64,000 nt of DNA from Oryzisolibacter propanilivorax (GTDB taxonomy: Bacteria > Pseudomonadota > Gammaproteobacteria > Burkholderiales > Burkholderiaceae_C), in NCBI RefSeq assembly GCF_900103645.1, contig NZ_FNHP01000004.1, positions 1 through 64,000 on the forward strand, written 5' to 3'. Positions 27,403 to 40,867 of this stretch are shown one piece after another. The notes under the pieces are model-generated. The model ran no database searches and was not told the origin of the DNA. It saw nothing but the letters and a program-made list of their open reading frames with translations. The position numbers and the translations under genes are program-made. Each line of letters starts with the position of its first letter. Position 1 is the first letter of the stretch.

Positions 27403-27486
27403 CCCCTGGCGCTCGCGGTGCAGCCGCAGGCTGCGGTGAACCCACTCTGAGCGCGGCGCCTGGGCATCCGGCGCCGCAGGCGCGCA

Positions 27487-28665
27487 TCAGGCAGCGCCTT
27501 GTTGCTCCAGCGGTGTCGGCGCCCGCGGTAGCCAGACGGTGAAGCAGGTGCGCCCGTCCTGCGAACGCGCCTCGATGCGCCCGCCGTGCGCGTGCACGAT
27601 CTGGTGCACGATGAACAGGCCCAGCCCCAGACCCTTGTGCTCGCCGGTGTGGTCCTGGCGCCCGCGGAACGGCTCGAACAGCCGCGGCAGCAGCGCCGGC
27701 GGGATCTCGCCGCCATTGGTCACGCGCAGCACCACCGCATCCGGTGCATTGCCGTCCAGTTCCAGCTCCACCGGCTGGTCGTGCCGGCCATGGTGCATGG
27801 CGTTGGACAGCAGGTTTGCCAGCACCTGGCCGAGACGCGCCGCGTCCCAGGAGCCGCGCAGGTCGCCCGCTTGGTGCAGCTCCAGCAGGCGCTGCGGGTG
27901 CGCCGCGCGCACCTCCTGCAGCACGCGCTCGGCCTGCACCGCCAGGTCGCCCGGTGCAGCCAGCATCACCAGGCCGCCGTTCTGGCGCGCGCGCGTCACG
28001 TCCAGCAGGTCCTCGATCATGGATTGCATGCGCCGGCCGGCCTGCTGCGTGGTGGCAGCCAGCGCGCGCACCTTTTCCGGGTCGGTCGTGCGCTGCAGCA
28101 GGGTGCTGGCCGCCAGGATGGCCGACAGCGGCGAGCGCAGGTCATGGCCCAGCACCGCCATGAACATCTCGTTGATGTACAGCTCCTCGGTGCGCTGGCG
28201 CAGCTGGCAGGCCAGCGCGCGCTTTTGCCGCTGCAGGTCGAAGAACACCCGCGCCTTGGTCAGCAGCATGTGCGGGTCGATGGGCTTGTACAGGAAGTCC
28301 ACCGCGCCGCTTTCGTAGCCGCGGAACTGGCGGCGCTGATCGTGCGCGCCGGCGGTCATGAAGATCAGCGGGATGTGGCGCGTGCGCTCCGAGCCGCGGA
28401 TCAGTTCGGCCAGCTCGAAGCCGTTCATCTCGGGCATCTGCACGTCCAGCAGCGCCAGCGCCACGTCGGTATGCGTCAGCAGCAGCTCCAGCGCTTCGGG
28501 GCCCGAGGCGGCCTTGAGGATGTCCACCTGTTCGGCGTTGAGCAGCGCTTCCAGCGCCACCAGGTTTTCCGGCACGTCGTCCACCAGCAGGCACTTGATG
28601 CGTTCGCCGGTGGTCGGGCAGTCCTGCGCGCACGCGGGCTGGGGAGCGGGAACGGCAAAGATCAC
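27487..28665 (-). CDS. Receiver-histidine kinase hybrid (REC-HisKA-HATPase)
   Basis: A 392-residue soluble protein. The receiver at residues 24-145 has Asp74 in ALLDVQMPEMNGFEL and Lys in YKPIDPHML. The HisKA box MAVLGHDLRSPLSAI carries His174. The ATPase holds the N box LANLLSNAMHHG, then LFEPFRG and GLGLGLFIVHQIV. Such N-terminal receivers let an upstream kinase tune a second kinase. The GTG start at 28665 overlaps the cheB stop (GTGA) and has GGAGG five bases upstream. It is the last gene of the four-gene operon and may receive phosphate from the large hybrid kinase (inference). Confidence 0.88.
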   Translation of the reverse strand: MIFAVPAPQPACAQDCPTTGERIKCLLVDDVPENLVALEALLNAEQVDILKAASGPEALELLLTHTDVALALLDVQMPEMNGFELAELIRGSERTRHIPLIFMTAGAHDQRRQFRGYESGAVDFLYKPIDPHMLLTKARVFFDLQRQKRALACQLRQRTEELYINEMFMAVLGHDLRSPLSAILAASTLLQRTTDPEKVRALAATTQQAGRRMQSMIEDLLDVTRARQNGGLVMLAAPGDLAVQAERVLQEVRAAHPQRLLELHQAGDLRGSWDAARLGQVLANLLSNAMHHGRHDQPVELELDGNAPDAVVLRVTNGGEIPPALLPRLFEPFRGRQDHTGEHKGLGLGLFIVHQIVHAHGGRIEARSQDGRTCFTVWLPRAPTPLEQQGAA

Positions 28666-29246
28666 GAGATCCTCCCGGAATGCAATTGGTTGAGCAGCCC
28701 GGCCATGGCGCCAGGCGCCAGCACATGGTCGGGGGTCAGCACTGCCAGTGCGGCATCGGGCATGGCACGTGCGTAGCTGCTGTCGGGCGACTGCACGATA
28801 GTCGTGCCGCCGGCGCGCTGCACCTCCACCAGGCCCTGCGCGCCGTCGGCATTGGCACCGGACAGCAGCAGCGCCGTCAGCTGCGCGCCGAAGGCGTCGG
28901 CGGCGGATTCGAACAGCACGTCGATGGAGGGCCGCGAGAAATGTACCGGCGGGTCCACCGACAGTGCCAGCACCGGCCCGGCGTCCACCAGGAGATGGTA
29001 GTCGGGCGGAGCGAAGTAGATACAGCCGGCGGCCAGAGGTTCCTTGTCCTGGGCCTCGCGCACCTGCAGCGCGCAGCGCGGCGCGAAGATCTCGCACAGC
29101 AGGCTGGGCTGCTCGCGCGGCAGGTGCAGCACCACGATCACCGGCGTGGCCAAGCGCGGCTCCAGCTGCGGCAGCAGCTGTCCCAGCACGTCGATGCTGC
29201 CGGCCGAGCCGCCGATGACGATGGCTGCAGTGCAGGCGTCGCTCAT
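28662..29246 (-). CDS. CheB-type methylesterase domain protein (no receiver)
   Basis: A 194-residue protein consisting only of the CheB esterase domain. The catalytic triad is visible: Ser14 in VIGGSAGSID, His near 41 in VVLHLPRE and Asp near 148 in LLSGANADGAQGL. Classical CheB removes methyl groups from chemoreceptor glutamates and has an N-terminal receiver, which is missing here, so activity is not controlled by phosphorylation in cis. No methyl-accepting protein is in the operon. Start overlaps cheR (ATGA, 29246-29243) and its end overlaps the next kinase gene (GTGA). Confidence 0.88.
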   Translation of the reverse strand: MSDACTAAIVIGGSAGSIDVLGQLLPQLEPRLATPVIVVLHLPREQPSLLCEIFAPRCALQVREAQDKEPLAAGCIYFAPPDYHLLVDAGPVLALSVDPPVHFSRPSIDVLFESAADAFGAQLTALLLSGANADGAQGLVEVQRAGGTTIVQSPDSSYARAMPDAALAVLTPDHVLAPGAMAGLLNQLHSGRIS

Positions 29247-30076
29247 GCCTCGGCCTTCTTCTGGTAGATGCGCTCGCGCGGCATGAATTCGTCGAACTGC
29301 GCGGTGTGGGCATTGAAGCGCAGCGACTCCTTCGATCCCAGGCCCAGGAAGCCGCGGCGGCACAGCGAATCGGCGAACAGGCCCACGGCGCGGTCCTGCA
29401 GCGGCCGGTCGAAGTAGATCAGCACGTTGCGGCAGGAGATCAGCTGCATCTCGGCGAACACGCTGTCGGTGGCCAGGCTGTGGTCGGAGAACACGATGTG
29501 CCGGCGCAGGCTCTTGTCGAAGACCACCCGGCCATAGGCAGCGTTGTAGTGCTCGGACAGCGATCCCGCGCCACCCGAGCGCGCGTGGTTTTCGGTGAAG
29601 CCGGGCACGCGCTCGATGTCGTACACGCCGCACTCGGCCTTCTGCAGGGCGCTGGAATTGATGTCGGTGGCGTAGATCAGCGAGCGCTCCAGCAACCCTT
29701 CCTCGCGCAGCAGGATGGCCATCGACCAAACCTCCTCGCCGGTGCTGCAGCCGGCGATCCAGATCTTCAGCGACGGGTAGGTGCGCAGGATCGGCACCAC
29801 CTTCTCGCGCAGCGCACGGAAGTACTCTGGGTCGCGGAACATCTCGCTGACCTGCACCGTGAGGTATTGCAGCAGCGCCGGGAACACCGCCGCGTCGTGC
29901 AGCACCAGATGCTGCAGCTGCGACAGCGAAGCGCAGTTGAAGCGCGTCAGCGCCGTCTGCAGCCGCCGGCGCAGCGACGCCTGGGCGTAGCCGCGGAAGT
30001 CGTAGTGGTAGCGCCGGTAGATAGCCTCGATCAGCAACTGCTGCTCGATCTCCTGCGTTCTGCGGGTATGCGGCAC
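29243..30076 (-). CDS. CheR-type protein-glutamate methyltransferase
   Basis: A 277-residue CheR protein. The N-terminal all-helical domain precedes VSEMFRDPEYFRAL, the SAM-binding motif IWIAGCSTGEEVWSMAILL, ATDINSSAL and the conserved ISCRNVLIYFDRPLQ. It transfers methyl from SAM to glutamate side chains. The GTG start at 30076 has GGAG five bases upstream and lies 14 bp after the hybrid kinase stop. In non-chemotaxis kinases of this kind, CheR/CheB pairs appear beside CHASE3/GAF sensor kinases; the likely target here is the large kinase itself, but this is inference. Confidence 0.9.
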   Translation of the reverse strand: MPHTRRTQEIEQQLLIEAIYRRYHYDFRGYAQASLRRRLQTALTRFNCASLSQLQHLVLHDAAVFPALLQYLTVQVSEMFRDPEYFRALREKVVPILRTYPSLKIWIAGCSTGEEVWSMAILLREEGLLERSLIYATDINSSALQKAECGVYDIERVPGFTENHARSGGAGSLSEHYNAAYGRVVFDKSLRRHIVFSDHSLATDSVFAEMQLISCRNVLIYFDRPLQDRAVGLFADSLCRRGFLGLGSKESLRFNAHTAQFDEFMPRERIYQKKAEA

Positions 30077-30090
30077 GATCGCTCCGGTCC

Positions 30091-33564
<3,474 letters not shown>

Positions 33565-33600
33565 TTGTGACTCAACGTAAGGAATGCCGCGCGATGATAG

Positions 33601-33646
33601 GGGGCGCCACCTTGTCACCCTGTAGGGCAAGGCGCCGTGGCGCCCC
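33601..33646. terminator. Strong hairpin between small-gene pair and hybrid kinase
   Basis: GGGGCGCCAC and GTGGCGCCCC form a perfect 10-bp outer stem, with inner pairs CTTG/CAAG and CCCT/AGGG. It lies just after the proline-rich gene and before the kinase start, both on the minus strand. No U-tract follows, so it may be a Rho-type or attenuating structure. Confidence 0.5.
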
Positions 33647-33659
33647 GCGCTCGCAAGGC

Positions 33660-33830
33660 TCAGTGATGCGCTGGCGGATCGATCACCGGCGGCTCCACCG
33701 GCGCGGCCGGCGGGTCCTCCACCGGCACGTTGCCGGGCCAAGGCACCGGCGGCACCGGCATGCTGCCAGGCGATGGAATCGGCTGCGGCGCCGGTATCGT
33801 CTCACACACCAAACCGGGTTCAACACTCAT
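33660..33830 (-). CDS. Proline-rich small protein (56 aa)
   Basis: A 56-residue frame with about one third proline: after MSVEPGLVCETIPAPQPIPS come repeated P-V-P/P-P-V units ending VIDPPAHH. The ATG at 33830-33828 overlaps the stop of the preceding 92-residue gene (ATGA), which is strong evidence of coupled translation in a genome full of such overlaps. There is no membrane segment; one Cys at position 9. I do not recognise a family. Proline-rich repeats of this size often bind partner proteins or span the envelope, but no function is supported here. Confidence 0.55.
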   Translation of the reverse strand: MSVEPGLVCETIPAPQPIPSPGSMPVPPVPWPGNVPVEDPPAAPVEPPVIDPPAHH

Positions 33831-34105
33831 GGCGCGGACGGATGCGCGGGCGCATCCGATGCATCGCTGCGAAGCGGCGGTACGGGCTGCTCATCGCCGG
33901 CCCGGTTGGCATAGCTGGCAGGGTCGCCACCGGCGCCAAAACGGCGGGCATGATCGCCGGTGCCAGGGTTGGCATGGTCCACCGGATCGCGGCGCGGATC
34001 GGCGCGCATGCCGTACTGGTTGAAGTGGCCATGGTCGCGCGCGCGGTCACGCTCGGCGTCGGCCAGCTGCTGATCGAGCCTGGAAGGCTCCTGGTTCGGA
34101 TGCAT
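33827..34105 (-). CDS. Hypothetical hydrophilic protein (92 aa)
   Basis: A 92-residue, very hydrophilic protein (MHPNQEPSRLDQQLADAERDRARDHGHFNQYGMRADPRRDPVDHANPG...) rich in Asp, Arg, His and Pro and probably disordered. GGAGG eight bases before the ATG at 34105 supports translation, and its stop overlaps the start of the 56-residue proline-rich gene. No known domain. It sits between the NodS-like cassette and the hybrid-kinase operon with a gap of ~140 bp upstream, so it likely has its own promoter. Confidence 0.55.
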   Translation of the reverse strand: MHPNQEPSRLDQQLADAERDRARDHGHFNQYGMRADPRRDPVDHANPGTGDHARRFGAGGDPASYANRAGDEQPVPPLRSDASDAPAHPSAP

Positions 34106-34245
34106 GGACAAGACCTCCAAGTGAAAAGCCGCTGTGCGGCTGTACAGGCAATGGCCAGCCACCTTCGCACAATCACCCACGGCAACTGGCCACCGCAAAG
34201 CCACAACCGATGTCGGACAAGCCCGCACAGGCGACTTGGGCACGA

Positions 34246-34857
34246 TCAGATGCGGCCTTCTTCCTGCGCCAGGCTGGCATTGCCGCCTCTCACCCACACA
34301 TCGAGGGCGAAGTCGGCATCGTCCACGCTGCAGGCCAATGGCCAAGGCAGCGCAGTGCGCAGGCGCGCATGCACCTCGGCGCCCGACAGTGCACAGCCTT
34401 CGATGCGTGGACACCAGTGGCAGGCCACCAGCGTCAACGCGGCGCCGGGCGTGGCCAGCAGCCGGGCCACCACCAGGTCGAGCTGCACCGGGCTGAGGTA
34501 GTACAGCAGCTCGCTGAGCACCACCAGGTCGAAGCCTTGCTCCGGCCAGTCCTGCGGCAGCGCAATGTGCTCCAGCCGCACCCCCGTCCGGCCTTGCAGC
34601 CGCCGCGCGGCCGAAGCCAGCGCGCGCGGCGCGCAGTCGCCTGCCAGCAGGAGGTCGCAGCGCTGCGCCAGCTGCTCGGTCAACAGGCCCTGCGCGCAGC
34701 CCGGCTCGAAGGCCGAGGCATAGTGCCGCTGCGGCAGGCTGGCCAGCAGCAGGGCGCGCTTGCGCTGCTCGTACCAGCTGCCCTCCAGCGCCCAGGGGTC
34801 GTCGCTGCGGCCATACAGTGCATCGAAGCGTGCAGGGTCCCAGGCGTGCTGCTGCAT
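34246..34857 (-). CDS. NodS-like SAM-dependent methyltransferase
   Basis: A 203-residue class I methyltransferase resembling NodS. FDALYGRSDDPWALEGSWYEQRKRALLLASLP is the typical NodS-like start, followed by SAM motif I ASAFEPGCAQGLLTEQLA (E-P-G-C-x-x-G), GVRLEHIALPQDWP and motif IV FDLVVLSELLYYLSP. NodS N-methylates the deacetylated glucosamine of Nod factors. Here it is 4 bp after a PIG-L deacetylase gene, and related bacteria carry the two as one fused protein. The target is unknown; an amino group freed by the deacetylase is a sensible guess. Confidence 0.85.
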   Translation of the reverse strand: MQQHAWDPARFDALYGRSDDPWALEGSWYEQRKRALLLASLPQRHYASAFEPGCAQGLLTEQLAQRCDLLLAGDCAPRALASAARRLQGRTGVRLEHIALPQDWPEQGFDLVVLSELLYYLSPVQLDLVVARLLATPGAALTLVACHWCPRIEGCALSGAEVHARLRTALPWPLACSVDDADFALDVWVRGGNASLAQEEGRI

Positions 34858-34861
34858 GGCG

Positions 34862-35611
34862 TCAGGCAAAAAAGTATTCGCACGGCCACTGCGCCCGCTC
34901 GACGATGGCATCGTCCAGCACCGGTCCCAGGCCCGGTGCGCGCGGCAGCAGTTGCGAGCGATGCGCGCGCAGCGCCTGCGCCTTGGCGGCGCAGGCCTGC
35001 TCGTCGCCGCACAGCGCGCGCAGCGACGTCCAGGCAATGCCAGGCCCGTCCAGCTCGGCCCAGTGCCACATCCATACCGGGGCCAGCAGCAGCGGCAAGC
35101 CCAACCGCCAGGCCACGTCGCGCGCCACGCGGCCGCAGGCTTCGTGGTCGGGATGCCCGTCCAGGTGCCAGGTGGTGAGCAGCACGTCGCCCGGCGCCAG
35201 CAGTGCCATCAGCGCGGCATGCAGGCGCGAGCCGGCCTCGGCCACGCCGCCGTCGGGCAGGTGCAGCTGGGTCACCGGCATCTGCCCCAGGCCCAGGCAG
35301 GCCAGACCTTCGTGCCGTTCGCTGCGCCGGATGGGCGGCAGCCAGTCGGCCGGCCAGCCGGCATCGGCGTGGCTGGCTTCGCCATCGGTGACGGCGACCA
35401 GCTGCAGCGCTCCGCCCTGGCGCGCGTGCTGCTGCATCAGCAGCGCGCAGGCCAGGATTTCGTCGTCCGGGTGCGGCGCCACCACCACCAGTCGGCGGCC
35501 CGGGTCCAGCAACGGCCACGGTGCGAGCGGTATCTGCCGCTGCAACCACTGCTGCCAAACGGCAGGCGCCACGCGCGGGGCCTCGATGCGGCGCGTGGCA
35601 GGGCCGCTCAT
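34862..35611 (-). CDS. PIG-L family deacetylase
   Basis: A 249-residue PIG-L/LmbE-type zinc deacetylase. The zinc site is visible as LVVVAPHPDDEILACALL (His-x-Asp-Asp) and TTWHLDGHPDHEACG (His-x-x-His), with a WHWAEL segment further on. Family members remove acetyl from N-acetylglucosamine-type sugars (GPI precursors, mycothiol, bacillithiol). The ATG at 35611 overlaps the stop of the acyl-CoA-dehydrogenase-like gene (ATGA); an ATG at 35620 is an alternative. It is the third gene of a four-gene coupled cassette with a glycosyltransferase and a methyltransferase. Confidence 0.87.
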   Translation of the reverse strand: MSGPATRRIEAPRVAPAVWQQWLQRQIPLAPWPLLDPGRRLVVVAPHPDDEILACALLMQQHARQGGALQLVAVTDGEASHADAGWPADWLPPIRRSERHEGLACLGLGQMPVTQLHLPDGGVAEAGSRLHAALMALLAPGDVLLTTWHLDGHPDHEACGRVARDVAWRLGLPLLLAPVWMWHWAELDGPGIAWTSLRALCGDEQACAAKAQALRAHRSQLLPRAPGLGPVLDDAIVERAQWPCEYFFA

Positions 35612-36642
35612 GGCATCCATGGCGGCTCCGCATCGGCGCACAGCAGGCCACCCAGGGCCGCATCGTCGCGCGCGCCGTGGCTCTGGCGGATGAACACCGG
35701 CAGGTCGGCGGCGCGGCGCGCGAAGCCCGCATCCAGGCACAGCGGCACGGCACCCAGGGCGCGCGGCACCTCGTCCAGCACCCGGCGCGCCGTGTGTTCC
35801 ACCGCCTGGCGCACGCGCAGCGCCACGGCTTGCGTATCGGCCTGCGGATGCGCGTCGATCCAGGCGGCTGCCTCGCGCATCAACGCGGCAGTGCCGGACA
35901 GGGCCACGTCGACCTGGCCCAGCGCCGCCAGGCGCAGCGGTGCGTCGGGGCGCGCGGCATGGTGCAGCGCCTGCGCCAGCGCCACGGCGGCGCCGTGCCA
36001 GCACGCGGCAACGCCGGCGCCACCCTGCCAGAAGCCGGGCCGTCGCAGGTAGTCACCCGGCTGGCCGACCAGCACCGCTGGCACCTGCTCGAACCGCACG
36101 CTGGCGCTGGCGCTGGCCGCCATGCCTACTGCCTGCCAGGACTGCGCATCCACTACCACGCCTGGCTGGCGCAGCGCTACCGCGATCAGCTGCGGCTGCG
36201 TGGGCTGGTCGGGCCACCAGGCCGTCAGCAGCGCGTGTTCCACGTCGGCGGCACCCGAGCACCAGGCCTTGGTACCGTTCAGGCAAGGCTCGCCCCGGGC
36301 GTCGCGCTCAAGCTGCACGCGCGCGTTGGGCGCCTCGGCGGCCCAGACGGCCCACAGGCTGCCCGGTTGCGCCGACGTAGCCAGGGCGTTGCCCGCACAC
36401 AACTCCTGCAGGATGGCCAAGGCATCGGTGTGGCCCTCGTAGAGCTTGGCCAGCGACAGGTCATGCGCGCCGACCAACGCCAGGGCGCGCCAGCGCGCCA
36501 GCGTGGCGCCGCCGCCGGGCAGTGGCAGTTCGTCCAGGGATAGGGCAACCAGCTGGCGCAGCGCCTCGGCCGGTGCCCGCTCGGCGCAACGGCCCAGTGC
36601 CTGTTGCAACCTTGCCTCCCGGCGACACGACAGCGTATTCAT
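35608..36642 (-). CDS. Acyl-CoA dehydrogenase-like protein of the GT/PIG-L cassette
   Basis: A 344-residue divergent acyl-CoA dehydrogenase homologue. KLYEGHTDAL, a LNGTKAWCSGA segment (usual flavin-domain G-x-K-x-x-x-S-x-A) and the C-terminal helices can be recognised, but the protein is ~40 residues short, lacks the MTEP flavin motif and has no obvious catalytic Glu. It may be a non-redox or specialised oxidase on a lipid-linked or glycosylated substrate. Start and stop overlap the glycosyltransferase (ATGA at 36642) and PIG-L genes. Such homologues recur in this gene set in other Proteobacteria. Confidence 0.8.
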   Translation of the reverse strand: MNTLSCRREARLQQALGRCAERAPAEALRQLVALSLDELPLPGGGATLARWRALALVGAHDLSLAKLYEGHTDALAILQELCAGNALATSAQPGSLWAVWAAEAPNARVQLERDARGEPCLNGTKAWCSGAADVEHALLTAWWPDQPTQPQLIAVALRQPGVVVDAQSWQAVGMAASASASVRFEQVPAVLVGQPGDYLRRPGFWQGGAGVAACWHGAAVALAQALHHAARPDAPLRLAALGQVDVALSGTAALMREAAAWIDAHPQADTQAVALRVRQAVEHTARRVLDEVPRALGAVPLCLDAGFARRAADLPVFIRQSHGARDDAALGGLLCADAEPPWMP

Positions 36643-37322
36643 GCCAGCGCCCCGCCCGGCATCGCCGGCAGCTGCTGCCGCAGGCGCAACAGGTGCGCGC
36701 CAAAGCCCTGAGGCGCACGGAAGTCGGCCCGCGCGCTGGTGTGCACGCGCGGACGGTCGGACCAGGCGATGAGTGCGCCGCTGGCCTGCAGGGCGCGCAC
36801 CAGCGCCACGTCCTCATGCGCGCGCAGCGGCGCGAAGCCTCCCGCGCGCACATAGGCCTGGGCGCAGACTCCGAGGTTGGCGCCATGCACATGGCGGTGA
36901 TGGCGCGCGTCCACATAGCCGGCGTCGTAGAGCTGGCGCAGTCCGGCTTCATGCCCCTCCCATTCCTCCACCTGTACGGTGCCGCACACGCAATGCGCGC
37001 GCTCGGCCAGCTGCGCGCTGATCCAGTCGGGCGCCACCTGGCTGTCGGCGTCGGTGAAGGCCAGCCAGCGCGCACCCTGGCGCAGCGCTACCTCGGCGCC
37101 GCGCTGGCGCGCCAGGCCGACATTGCGCGCGCGCAGCCGAACCGTCTGGGCGCCATGCGCGGCGGCGATGCGCGCCGAGGCATCGCGGCAGGCATCCAGG
37201 GCGACGATGATGCGCACCGCCTCGCCCTGCAGCGCCGGATGGCATGCCGCCCGCGCCAGCGAATGCAGGCAGGCGCCCAGGCGCTGCTCCTCGTCGTGCG
37301 CCGGGACGATCACGGCAATCAT
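36639..37322 (-). CDS. Family 2 glycosyltransferase
   Basis: A 227-residue GT-A fold enzyme. MIAVIVPAHDEEQRLGACLHSL is the classic GT2 start; FTDADSQVAPDWI carries the metal-binding D-x-D-type motif near residue 90, and RAHEDVALVRAL the second acidic motif. No membrane helix is present. It probably transfers a sugar to build a small glycoconjugate that the deacetylase and methyltransferase then modify. ATG 37322 is chosen because the fold begins there; upstream residues are not conserved-looking. First gene of the cassette; promoter expected in 37323-37490. Confidence 0.87.
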   Translation of the reverse strand: MIAVIVPAHDEEQRLGACLHSLARAACHPALQGEAVRIIVALDACRDASARIAAAHGAQTVRLRARNVGLARQRGAEVALRQGARWLAFTDADSQVAPDWISAQLAERAHCVCGTVQVEEWEGHEAGLRQLYDAGYVDARHHRHVHGANLGVCAQAYVRAGGFAPLRAHEDVALVRALQASGALIAWSDRPRVHTSARADFRAPQGFGAHLLRLRQQLPAMPGGALA

Positions 37323-37490
37323 GGCCTGCTGCCGCGCAGCGGGCGGATGGTGGAATGCGTGTGGGACATGGCGGGTGGCTGGCGGAGTGGGTCGGCGCCG
37401 CCATGCTAGGAAGCCGCCTGGCGCCGTCCTGTAGGACAAGCATTGCTCCCCGCATCCGCCTCACGCCCAGACAACAGTGGGCAGCCAGGG

Positions 37491-38624
37491 CTACAGCCAG
37501 CGCTTGCGCCGGAAATACCAGAGCATGCCGAGGACGATGCCCAGCATCAGCGCCAGCACGTACAGATAGCCGAAGCGCCAGTGCAGCTCGGGCATGTTCC
37601 AGCGGCTGTCAGTATCGAAGTTCATGCCGTACAGCCCGGTGATGAACGTCAGCGGCAGGAAGATGGTGGCCACCACCGTCAGCGCCTTCATCACGTTGTT
37701 CATGCGCTGGCTGACGGACGACAGGTACACGTCCAGCAGGCTGGAGGTCATCTCGCGGTAGTTCTCCACCAGGTCGATGACGGCCACGCAGTGGTCATGG
37801 CAGTCGCGCAGGTACACGCGCGTGCCGTCCTGCACGAAGGGTGCGTCGTCGCGCATCAGCGACGCCACCACCTCGCGCTGCGGCCACCAGGCACGGCGCA
37901 TCACCACCAGCTCGCGCTTGGCATAGTGCAGCTTGTTGCGCGCATCGCGGTCGGGCTCCTGCAGGATCTCGTCCTCCAGAGCCTCCAGCTCGTCGCCCAT
38001 CTCGTCCAGCAGCGGAAAGCCGGAATCAACGATGGTGTCGAGCAGCGCGTACAGCAGGTAGTCGGCGCCCTGGCGCCGGATGCGTGCCGTGCCGCGGATG
38101 CGCTGGCGCACCGGCCCGAACACATCCTGGCGGCCATCGTGGATGCTGACCACGAAATTGCGCCCGAGGAACAGGCTGACTTGGTCCACCTGGCAGGCCC
38201 CGGCATCGGGCTCGCGCTGCACCAGGTTCAGGATGACGAACTGGTGTGCGTCATAGCTCTCGGCCTTGGCGCGCTGGCCCCGGTGCAGCACGTCCTCCAG
38301 CGCCAGCGGATGCAGGCCGAAGGCATCGGCCAGCGCCTGCAGCTGCTGCGGGCTGGGCAGGCCCTGCAGGTGCAGCCAGACCACCTCCGCCGCCCCGGCA
38401 GCGCGCGCCGCGCTGCCGGCGGCCTCGATGGCCACGTCGGCCTGCTCCTGCAACAGGCCTTCGGCGGTGTAGCGCAGCAGCAGCAGGCGCGCCGGCGCCA
38501 AGCCGGCGTCGCCGGTGCCGGGCACGGGCTGCAGCGAGCCGGGAGAACTGCCGGGCACGTTGCGCCGGCGGCGAAAGGCATGCCGGCGCAGGGCGCGCAG
38601 GCGGGCGGTGACGGGATGCTTCAC
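37491..38624 (-). CDS. CorA-family divalent metal transporter
   Basis: A 377-residue CorA/MIT transporter. The soluble funnel domain is followed by two C-terminal membrane helices. The first holds the signature YGMN (LTFITGLYGMNFDTDS), the second is YLYVLALMLGIVLGMLWYF with a basic tail KRWL. It forms pentamers that carry Mg2+ or Co2+; some relatives export Zn2+. The start is uncertain: GTG at 38624 (VKHPVTARLRAL) is used because it is closest to the conserved part, while a TTG at 38666 would add 14 residues. It is the only gene between the GT cassette and glmS. Confidence 0.85.
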   Translation of the reverse strand: MKHPVTARLRALRRHAFRRRRNVPGSSPGSLQPVPGTGDAGLAPARLLLLRYTAEGLLQEQADVAIEAAGSAARAAGAAEVVWLHLQGLPSPQQLQALADAFGLHPLALEDVLHRGQRAKAESYDAHQFVILNLVQREPDAGACQVDQVSLFLGRNFVVSIHDGRQDVFGPVRQRIRGTARIRRQGADYLLYALLDTIVDSGFPLLDEMGDELEALEDEILQEPDRDARNKLHYAKRELVVMRRAWWPQREVVASLMRDDAPFVQDGTRVYLRDCHDHCVAVIDLVENYREMTSSLLDVYLSSVSQRMNNVMKALTVVATIFLPLTFITGLYGMNFDTDSRWNMPELHWRFGYLYVLALMLGIVLGMLWYFRRKRWL

Positions 38625-38670
38625 CCGGGCAACATACCACGCAGGGCGGTCGCTGCGCGCGTGCAAAAAG

Positions 38671-38698
38671 CGGTCATTCGACCGTCACGCCCTTGGCG
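38671..38698 (-). repeat. Decayed duplicate of the glmS 3' end
   Basis: These 28 bases match 38835-38862 (end of glmS and its stop) at 26 of 28 positions. Read on the minus strand they would spell A-K-G-V-T-V-E-stop against A-K-S-V-T-V-E-stop in GlmS. A second glmS tail about 160 bp downstream of the real one resembles the footprint of an element that uses the glmS end as attachment site. Confidence 0.6.
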
Positions 38699-38837
38699 GC
38701 ATGCACAAGGGTTGTGCCGTCGCCTGCTCTCGCGGACAACGTCCACACCCCGCAACCTGGGCGTTGCGCGCAGCGGCTGCGCCGCCATCTCGCGCCTACG
38801 GCGGCCCGCGCTGCGCGCTGGTCCAAGAGCGTGACGG

Positions 38838-40736
<1,899 letters not shown>

Positions 40737-40800
40737 GAGGAAACGTCCTTGCCGGGAAGTGGATGGATGAATGGATGCGCGGATGCTAGGGAATGCTGGG

Positions 40801-40845
40801 TGAAATTTGCAGCCAATCTTTCTCCTTAAAAGAAATCGAATTTCA
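40801..40845. promoter_or_regulatory. Nested palindromes in the glmS/lrp intergenic region
   Basis: TGAAATT (40801-40807) and AATTTCA (40839-40845) form an outer dyad; inside it TTTCT and AGAAA form another around CCTTA. The region is AT-rich against its surroundings. Lrp/AsnC proteins bind such AT-rich dyads, so autoregulation and influence on glmS are plausible. Confidence 0.45.
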
Positions 40846-40867
40846 CCTGCGGTGCATCGTGAAATAA

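Noticed and set aside
27403-27486. Palindromic GC stretches between the response regulator and the kinase operon
   Set aside because: Several short GCCGC-type hairpins without U-tract; may act as a bidirectional stop, but not distinct from background.
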